Below, piece after piece: positions 57,310 to 64,000 of a stretch of 64,000 nt of DNA. The translations under genes were made by a program, and so were the position numbers. Below the pieces are notes generated by a model. It was not told the DNA's origin and ran no database searches. It saw nothing but the letters and a program-made list of their open reading frames with translations. Origin of the DNA: P52-10 sp041397365 (GTDB lineage: Bacteria; Pseudomonadota; Alphaproteobacteria; Rhizobiales; Xanthobacteraceae); contig JAWKWT010000004.1 in NCBI GenBank assembly GCA_041397365.1, forward strand, positions 260,221 to 324,220, written 5' to 3'. Each line of letters starts with the position of its first letter. The stretch's first letter is position 1.

Positions 57310-58550
57310 GCGCGGCCCTTGGTCGGGATCTTGTTGAACGGAACGTTCTTGTCGACGCGGATGTCGCCCGGCAGGCCCAGCACGCGCTCGGCGATGATGT
57401 TGCGCATCACCTCGTCGGTGCCGCCGGCGATGCGCGACGACGGCGACGACAGCACCATCTTCTGGAACTGGCCCGCGACCTCCGACTGATCGCCCTCCGC
57501 GAGCACACCTTCCGCTCCTTGCAGATCGAGCGCGTAAGTCGCGATCTCCTGCAACATGCTGCCCGCGACGAGCTTGCCGATCGAGTTTTCCGGGCCCGGA
57601 CGCTCGCCGCGCGACAGCGCCGACATCGTGCGGTAGCTCGTATATTTGAGCCCGCTGGTGCGTGTCGCCCAGGTCGCAAGCTTCGAGCGAACCGCGCGAT
57701 CGTCGATCGCAGGGCCGTTCTCGGTCATCAGGTTCGAGCAGTAGTCGAAGATTTCCGGAAAGCCGGTGGCGACGCGCGCGCCAATCGAATAGCGCTCGTT
57801 CATCAAGGTCGTCAGCGACACGGTCCAGCCTTCGCCGACATTGCCGAGACGATGGCTGTCCGGAATGCGGACATTGGTGAAATACACCTCGTTGAAGTCC
57901 GACGCGCCGCTCGCCTGCTTGATCGGCCGCACCTCGACGCCGGGGGCCTTCATGTCCACGATGAACATGGTCAGCCCCTGGTGCTTCGGCACGTTCGGAT
58001 CGGTCCGGACGATCACAATGCCGTAGTCCGAATAATGCGCGCCAGACGTCCAGATTTTCTGGCCGTTGACGACCCAGTCGTCGCCGTCACGCTCGGCTTT
58101 GGTGCGCAGACCCGCGACGTCGGAACCTGCCGCCGGCTCGGAGAAAAGCTGGCACCAGATTTTCTCGCCCGAGGCCAGCGGCGGCAGATAGCGCTTCTTC
58201 AGCTCGTCACTGGCATAGGTCATCACGGTCGGGCCGCACATGCCCTGCCCGATCATGAACGGGGCGGAGAGCTTGCTGTAGATGCCCTCCTCCTGATCCC
58301 AGATCACGCGTTCGATCGGCGTCGCGCCACGCCCGCCATATTCCTTCGGCCATTGCAGACAGGCCCAGCCGCCATCCGCCTTCTTCTTCTGCCACTCCTT
58401 CGACACCTTGATGATGTCATCGTTCTTGAGATTGAAGCGGCCGGAAGCTTCCTTCAGCTCGGCGTCATATTTCCTCGGCGCGTTGGCGGCGATCCAGCTG
58501 CGCACGTCGGCGCGAAACTTGGCTTCCTGCGGGGTATCATCGAAATTCAT
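57306..58550 (-). CDS. acyl-CoA dehydrogenase (FadE, large-type subunit)
   Basis: 414 residues. KADGGWACLQWPKEYGGRG, QLFSEPAAGSDVAGLRT, WVVNGQKIWTSGAHYSDYG and the C-terminal RIAGGTDEVMRNIIAERVLGLP are typical of acyl-CoA dehydrogenases that pair with a shorter partner, as in actinobacterial heteromeric FadE enzymes. The partner gene lies 24 bp upstream on the same strand. Likely acts on a bulky or branched acyl-CoA, inferred from the pairing and the racemase-type enzyme in the operon. AGGAAGGA precedes the ATG. Confidence 0.93.
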   Translation of the reverse strand: MNFDDTPQEAKFRADVRSWIAANAPRKYDAELKEASGRFNLKNDDIIKVSKEWQKKKADGGWACLQWPKEYGGRGATPIERVIWDQEEGIYSKLSAPFMIGQGMCGPTVMTYASDELKKRYLPPLASGEKIWCQLFSEPAAGSDVAGLRTKAERDGDDWVVNGQKIWTSGAHYSDYGIVIVRTDPNVPKHQGLTMFIVDMKAPGVEVRPIKQASGASDFNEVYFTNVRIPDSHRLGNVGEGWTVSLTTLMNERYSIGARVATGFPEIFDYCSNLMTENGPAIDDRAVRSKLATWATRTSGLKYTSYRTMSALSRGERPGPENSIGKLVAGSMLQEIATYALDLQGAEGVLAEGDQSEVAGQFQKMVLSSPSSRIAGGTDEVMRNIIAERVLGLPGDIRVDKNVPFNKIPTKGRA

Positions 58551-58574
58551 GATGTCGATCCTTCCTGCTGTGCT

Positions 58575-59708
58575 TCAGGCGGCTTCAGTGTTGCGGGTGC
58601 GCATGCGGTCGATCAACTGGTCCTCCCAATAGGAAAGGCTGCCGAGCGCGAGCGCGAGCGCATTCGAGCGGCGATAATACAGGTGACAATCAAACTCCCA
58701 GGTGAAACCCATGCCGCCATGCACCTGAATGTTCTGCTTCGCGCAATGCTGAAAACCTTGCGTCGCGCTGATGCGCGCCGCGGCGGCGGCCTCCGCCAGT
58801 TCGGCGGCATTGGTCGAGAGCGCCCAGGCGGCGTAATAGGCGTTCGAACGCGCCAGCGTCGCGTTCACATACATGTCGGCGAGGATGTGCTTGATGGCCT
58901 GGAACGAGCCGATCGGCCGGCCGAAGGCCATGCGATCGAGTGCATAGTCGCGGCCCATTTCCAGCGCGCGATCGGCGCCGCCGACTTGTTCGAACGCGAT
59001 CAGAACCGCGGCGCGATCCAGCACGCGGGTCAGCGCGCTCCAGCCTTCGCCGGCCTGTCCGAGCAGCTCGGCCGGCGCGCCGTCGAACTTGATTTCCGCC
59101 TGATTGTGGGTCGGATCGATGCTCTTGAGCGAGCGGCACTCCACGCCCTTGCCCTTGAGATCGACGATATAGAGGCCGATGTCGGTCTCGCGGCCGCTGT
59201 TACCGCTGCGCGCGACCACGACGGCGAAATCGGCGATGCCGCCGTCGAGCACCGGCGTCTTGACGCCGCTCAGCGCGCCGTTGCTGACGCTGGCTTTCAC
59301 CGCGGCCGGCGACGGATTGCCCTTGCCTTCGAACAGCGCCAGCGTCGCGATCTTCTCGCCCGAGGCGAGGCCCGGCAGATACTTGCGCTTCTGCGCGTCC
59401 GTGCCGGCAATCATGATCGCCTCGGCGGCCAGATAAATCGACGACGCCACCGGCACCGGCGCGACCACCCGGCCGAGTTCCTCGGCGAGCACCGCGAGTT
59501 CGAGATGGCCCGCGCCGGAGCCGCCGAACTCCTCGGGGATCGCCACGCCCAGGAAGCCCAGTTCGGCAAGGCCCTTCCACAGCGCGCGGTCATAGGTGTC
59601 CTTGCCTTCCAGCACCTGCCGCACCTGCTTGGTGGTGCATTTCTCGGCAAGAAACCGCCGCGCCTGATCGCGCAACTGCTTCTGGTCGTCGGAAAAATCG
59701 AAATTCAT
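58575..59708 (-). CDS. acyl-CoA dehydrogenase (FadE, small-type subunit)
   Basis: 377 residues, divergent acyl-CoA dehydrogenase: DQKQLRDQARRFLAEKCT, GFLGVAIPEEFGGSGAGHLE, GRPIGSFQAIKHILADMYV and HGGMGFTWEFDCHLYYRRS. The substrate-loop (TEPxxGSD) region is replaced by ALFEGKGNPSPAAV, as in the non-catalytic or half-site partner of heteromeric enzymes. Start at 59708 follows GGGAGAG; a longer start at 59792 was rejected. Probably forms a complex with the product of the downstream gene. Confidence 0.92.
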   Translation of the reverse strand: MNFDFSDDQKQLRDQARRFLAEKCTTKQVRQVLEGKDTYDRALWKGLAELGFLGVAIPEEFGGSGAGHLELAVLAEELGRVVAPVPVASSIYLAAEAIMIAGTDAQKRKYLPGLASGEKIATLALFEGKGNPSPAAVKASVSNGALSGVKTPVLDGGIADFAVVVARSGNSGRETDIGLYIVDLKGKGVECRSLKSIDPTHNQAEIKFDGAPAELLGQAGEGWSALTRVLDRAAVLIAFEQVGGADRALEMGRDYALDRMAFGRPIGSFQAIKHILADMYVNATLARSNAYYAAWALSTNAAELAEAAAAARISATQGFQHCAKQNIQVHGGMGFTWEFDCHLYYRRSNALALALGSLSYWEDQLIDRMRTRNTEAA

Positions 59709-59763
59709 GACGAACGTCTCTCCCGTTCTGCGTCTTGGGTTATCTTCTTGGTTATCGTCTGCG

Positions 59764-60522
59764 TTACCTCGGCGCCATCCGGATCGCGCCATCGAGTCTG
59801 ATGGTCTCTCCGTTCAGCATCGGATTCTCCACGATGTGGACCGCGAGCGCAGCGTATTCGCTGGGATCGCCGAGCCGCGCCGGATGCGGCACCTGCGCGC
59901 CGAGACTCTTGCGCGCTTCCTCGGGCAGGCCCATCAGCATCGGCGTCAGGAACAGGCCCGGCGCGATGGCGTTGACGCGAATGAGCATCGAGGAAAGGTC
60001 GCGCGCGACCGGCAGCGTCATCGCGGCCACGCCGCCCTTCGAGGCGGAATAGGCCACCTGACCGATCTGGCCGTCGAACGCCGCGACGCTTGCGGTGTTG
60101 ACGATCACGCCGCGCTCCTCGCCCACGGGCTCGGCCGTGCCGAGCCGTTCGGCGAACAGGCGCAGCACGTTGAACGTGCCGATCAGGTTGATGTTGATGA
60201 CGCGGGCGAACACGTCGAGCGGATGCGCGCCGGTCTTGCTGACCGTGCGGATCGCGCTGGCGACGCCGGCGCAGTTCACCAGCACGCGGGCGATGCCGTG
60301 CGCGGCCTCGGCCTTGGCGATCGCGGCCTTGACCTGCTCCTCATTCGTCACGTCGGCCCCGAGCGCCAGGCCGTTCACCTCGGCCGCGACCGCGTCCGCG
60401 TGTTCTTTACGGACATCGAGCACGGACACTTTCGCGCCCTTGGCCGCCATCGCGCGTGCGGTGGCCGCGCCGAGCCCCGATCCTCCGCCGGTGATGAGGA
60501 CGGGAACGTCTTTCAACTGCAT
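59764..60522 (-). CDS. SDR, 3-hydroxyacyl-CoA dehydrogenase type II (HSD10-like)
   Basis: 252-residue NAD-dependent SDR oxidising 3-hydroxyacyl-CoA. Cofactor motif ITGGGSGLGAATA, VNCAGVASAIRTV, Ser block NTASVAAFDGQIGQ, active site YSASK and AIAPGLFLTPM; the pattern is that of 17-beta-HSD10. Fits the operon as the third beta-oxidation step. AAGGA lies before the ATG. It follows the AMACR-type gene by 47 bp. Confidence 0.94.
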   Translation of the reverse strand: MQLKDVPVLITGGGSGLGAATARAMAAKGAKVSVLDVRKEHADAVAAEVNGLALGADVTNEEQVKAAIAKAEAAHGIARVLVNCAGVASAIRTVSKTGAHPLDVFARVININLIGTFNVLRLFAERLGTAEPVGEERGVIVNTASVAAFDGQIGQVAYSASKGGVAAMTLPVARDLSSMLIRVNAIAPGLFLTPMLMGLPEEARKSLGAQVPHPARLGDPSEYAALAVHIVENPMLNGETIRLDGAIRMAPR

Positions 60523-60569
60523 CTAACAATCCTTTTGACTCGGACCAAACGAAAATCAGAAAACTGCGA

Positions 60570-61690
60570 TCAAGCAGAGCGCGCGGCCGGCTTGGCGTTC
60601 CAGCCCGCAAGAATATCGGCGGCGGTGCCCACGGGAACGGCGGCCGAATGCTGGATCGCCGAGGGCGTCCGCGAAAAACGCGGCGCGGGCGCCGGCTGCA
60701 CGCCGCCTCGCTTTCGACGAAGGTCTTGCGCGCCGCCAGATGCGGATGTTTCGGCGCGTCAGACAGGCTGACGATCGCCGCGGCGCAGGCGTCCGTGCCT
60801 TCCAGCAGGCGGGACCATTCGTCACGGGTTTTGGTCAGGAACACGGCCTCAAGCTTCTTGCGAAGCTCCGGCCATTTGCTCCGGTCGAGCTGTGCATCGA
60901 AAGCCTCGTCGGACAGCCCGGCGATCTTGCGCAACTCGGCATAGAATTGCGGCTCGATCGCGCCGATCGACATGTAGTTGCCGCAGGCGCATTTGTAGGT
61001 GCCGTAGAAATGCGCGCCGCCGTCCAGCGTGTTGGTACCGACCGTATCGCTCCAGCGGCCGACGGCTCTCTGGGCGTGGAATGTCGTCAGCATGTTGGTG
61101 ACGCCGTCGCACATCGCGACGTCGACGACCTGCCCCTTGCCCGAGGTCCGCGCCTCGATGATGCCGGCCAGCAGTCCGATGATGAGGAACTGCGCGCCGC
61201 CGCCATAGTCTCCGACGAGATTCAGCGGCGGCACCGGCTCGCCGCTCCGCGAACGGAACGAGTCGAGCGCCCCTGTGATCGCGATGTAATTGATGTCGTG
61301 GCCGGCGGCCTGCGCCAGCGGACCTTCCTGGCCCCAGCCGGTCATGCGGCCGTAAACGATGCGCGGATTGCGCTTCAAGGCCTCGTCCGGACCAAGCCCG
61401 AGCCGCTCCATCACCTGCGGACGGAATCCTTCGATCAGCGCGTCGGCGGCTTCGATCAGCGAGAGCGCCTGCGCGACATCTTCCTCTTTCTTCAAATCGA
61501 GTTCGATCGGCCTGCGGCCGCGGTTGACGAACAGCCGCGCGTCGTTGCGCCATTGGCCGGGGCGCGCGATCGTGACGATGTCCGCGCCCATGTCGGACAG
61601 CTGCATCGACGCATATGGTCCAGGTCCGATGCCTGCGAATTCGAGAATCCGCACGCCGCTCAACGGTCCTGTCGCCCTGTTCGCACCCAC
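60570..61690 (-). CDS. alpha-methylacyl-CoA racemase-type CaiB/BaiF enzyme, frameshifted 3' end
   Basis: Class III CoA-transferase superfamily, closest in motifs to alpha-methylacyl-CoA racemase: GIGPGPYASMQLSDMGAD, EGFRPQVMERLGLGPDEA, YGRMTGWGQEGPLAQAAGHD, and the Asp motif NLVGDYGGGAQF. It would epimerise 2-methyl-branched acyl-CoA. One G is lost near 60707 (after TFVESE), turning the tail to nonsense; restoring it gives GGVQPAPAPRFSRTPSAIQ ... ADILAGWNAKPAARSA and a stop at 60570, 373 residues. GTG at 61690 has GGAGG 5 bp upstream and beats ATG at 61705. Confidence 0.9.
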
Positions 61691-61734
61691 CGCTACCTCC
61701 CGCATGTCATTGGTCTTGAATGTTTGTTTCGTCG

Positions 61735-62408
61735 TTATTTCGCGGTCTTGCCGTTCTTCGGCGTTGCCTTGAGTATGCCGCCGCAAATCAACTCTGTCAT
61801 GTGGTCGATGTAGCGGCGGCGCACCTCATCCGTCACACCCCCTATGCCCAGCGCGCGGGACATCGCCTGTCGCCCGTGGAACAATTGGTCGCACGCGCCG
61901 ATCAGGCTCGTATAGAAAAGCACCGGATCGAGCTTTCGGAATTCACCGGCCGCAACCCCTGCTCCAGCAGCTTTCGCTGGAAATGGAAGACCGGCTTGAC
62001 GAAAGAGCGTGAGACGGCATCGACCGCCTCGTCTCCGCTCTCGTAAAGCAGCAGGTGGATCAGCCGGTTGAGATAAGGGAAGCGATGATAAGCGTTGATG
62101 ATGCCCGCGACATGCAGCCTCAGCTTCTCCGTCGGCGAGATCGGTTGCGCCATCAGGTAGTCGAGATTGTCGAGCTCGGATTGCGAGGCGCGCGCGAGAA
62201 GCCCCAGCAGCAGCCCCTGCTTGTTGCCGAAATGATATTTCACCAGCGCGGCGTTGACACCGGACTTCTGCGCCAGTTCGCTCAGCGAAATGTCGATCGC
62301 ATTGCGCTCGATCATCAGATCGCCCGCCGCCTTGAGCAGTTTCGTGGCGGTGGCGTTTCGCACCGGCGGCGTAGCGGCGGCCACCGCCATGTTCGTCTGC
62401 GCGCGCAT
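61735..62408 (-). pseudogene. TetR family transcriptional regulator, frameshifted
   Basis: N-terminal helix-turn-helix ISLSELAQKSGVNAALVKYHF is clear, followed by a ligand-binding domain. One G is missing in the GGGG run near 61947; with it the protein continues LLEQGVAAGEFRKLDPVLFYTSLIGACDQL and ends GGILKATPKNGKTAK, 224 residues exactly. As written it stops early. First gene of the minus-strand operon and divergent from the thiolase, so it probably represses both. Start at 62408 is tentative; a TTG at 62438 is possible. Confidence 0.87.
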
Positions 62409-62469
62409 CAAAGCATCCGTCGGATCAAGAAGCGGCAAACTAAGCGCATCGGGGGGTCCACCTCAACAC

Positions 62470-62489
62470 TTAATTGAATGATTGACTAA
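62470..62489. promoter_or_regulatory. candidate TetR operator
   Basis: TTAATTGAATGATTGACTAA, imperfect inverted repeat (TTA ends) with an ATTGA repeat, overlapping the thiolase -35 in the region shared with the TetR gene. Confidence 0.35.
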
Positions 62490-62510
62490 ATCCAGGTCCG
62501 CTCGTTTAAT
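62482..62510 (+). promoter_or_regulatory. sigma-70 promoter of the thiolase gene
   Basis: TTGACT (62482-62487), 17-bp spacer, TTTAAT (62505-62510), about 60 bp before the ATG. The same two hexamers and spacing as the imuA promoter. Confidence 0.6.
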
Positions 62511-62568
62511 CCGGCCGGAAATGAAAGCCGAAGACGGAAACCGTCGCCACATCATCGGGAGAAGCGTC

Positions 62569-63738
<1,170 letters not shown>

Positions 63739-63776
63739 ACGACATCGATCGCGGGGAGCGGGCCTGGGACTGACCG

Positions 63777-64000
63777 ATGACTCACCCCTCGATCCACGCC
63801 AAAACGACGCCGGACAAAATCGCCTACCGTATGGCGGACAGCGATCGCGGCGTTACCTATCGCGAGCTCGACGACCGCTCCAATCAGGGCGCGCAGCTAT
63901 TTCGGTCGCTCGGCGTGCGGCGCGGCGATCACGTCGCGCTGCTGCTGGAGAACTGCACGGCCTTCATGGAGATCTGCTGGGCCACGCAGCGGTCCGGCGT
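63777..64000 (+). CDS. AMP-forming acyl-CoA synthetase, 3'-truncated by window edge
   Basis: First 74 residues of an adenylate-forming ligase: HAKTTPDKIAYRMADSD, then VTYRELDDRSNQGAQLFRSL and GDHVALLLENCTAFMEICWA, the standard N-terminal blocks of fatty acid and aryl-CoA ligases. The ATP-binding signatures lie outside the window. Would supply the CoA ester for the neighbouring beta-oxidation genes; substrate unknown. Confidence 0.88.
   Translation, partial: MTHPSIHAKTTPDKIAYRMADSDRGVTYRELDDRSNQGAQLFRSLGVRRGDHVALLLENCTAFMEICWATQRSG

Noticed and set aside
57138..59801. 887-codon plus-strand frame across the two acyl-CoA dehydrogenase genes
   Set aside because: Long only because antisense codons avoid stops in GC-rich coding DNA; spans three real minus-strand genes.

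Overview
The window is high-GC, almost entirely coding DNA from an alphaproteobacterium, most likely a Hyphomicrobiales member of the Bradyrhizobium/Rhodopseudomonas/Afipia group. This rests on a Tat-exported beta-helix protein with its small convergent neighbour, a DUF1236 protein, an alphaproteobacterial-type LexA box (GTTC-N7-GTTC), an imuA-imuB-dnaE2 cassette, and intergenic hairpin repeats of a kind I associate with that group. The taxon is inference, not a search result. No rRNA, tRNA, CRISPR array, prophage or insertion sequence was recognised.

Layout. 1-4.4 kb: 3' part of methylmalonyl-CoA mutase, a secreted DUF4163/DUF3298 protein, meaB and a pyroglutamyl peptidase, one plus-strand run. 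4.5-9.4 kb: an MFS exporter with a palindromic operator candidate, the Tat beta-helix protein, an anti-sigma-like membrane protein and a Lys/Ala-rich exported protein. 9.5-17.7 kb: acyl-CoA genes (enoyl-CoA hydratases, acetyl-CoA hydrolase/transferase, cyclase-family hydrolase, carboxyltransferase and a stand-alone biotin carrier, CoA-transferase). 17.7-26.3 kb: a DNA-damage island, imuA-imuB-dnaE2 on the minus strand and a radical-SAM protein plus a DUF4130-UdgX fusion on the plus strand, sharing an intergenic region with a LexA box. 26.3-32.8 kb: a ThDP enzyme, a TAXI-type TRAP transporter and an M20 amidohydrolase. 32.9-41.1 kb: crotonases, a tandem-domain CoA-transferase, a YaiI-family protein, an ABC-F ATPase and a flavoprotein. 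41.2-48.8 kb: VOC protein, thiolase, then CoA-transferase, acyl-CoA dehydrogenase, MaoC hydratase and CitE-like lyase, a module that fits itaconate or methylsuccinate breakdown, then a GMC oxidoreductase. 48.9-54.6 kb: crotonase, three SDRs, a DUF1236 protein and a carboxymuconolactone decarboxylase-like protein. 54.8-64 kb: an AidB-like dehydrogenase and a minus-strand operon (TetR, AMACR-type enzyme, SDR, two acyl-CoA dehydrogenases, nitroreductase) divergent from a thiolase and an AMP-forming CoA ligase.

Together the genes describe an organism with a large capacity for activating acids to CoA thioesters and oxidising them, feeding propionyl-CoA into succinyl-CoA, with a SOS mutagenesis/repair island embedded among them.

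Many genes carry single-base frame breaks (imuA, imuB, dnaE2, radical SAM, UdgX N-terminus, TRAP permease, tandem CoA-transferase, ABC-F, TetR, AMACR, one crotonase). Protein similarity continues in the neighbouring frame without in-frame stops, several cases are single-base losses in G/C or T runs, and they concentrate at 22.1-24.9 and 30.1-31.0 kb. Sequencing or assembly error is the simplest explanation, though local gene decay cannot be excluded from sequence alone.
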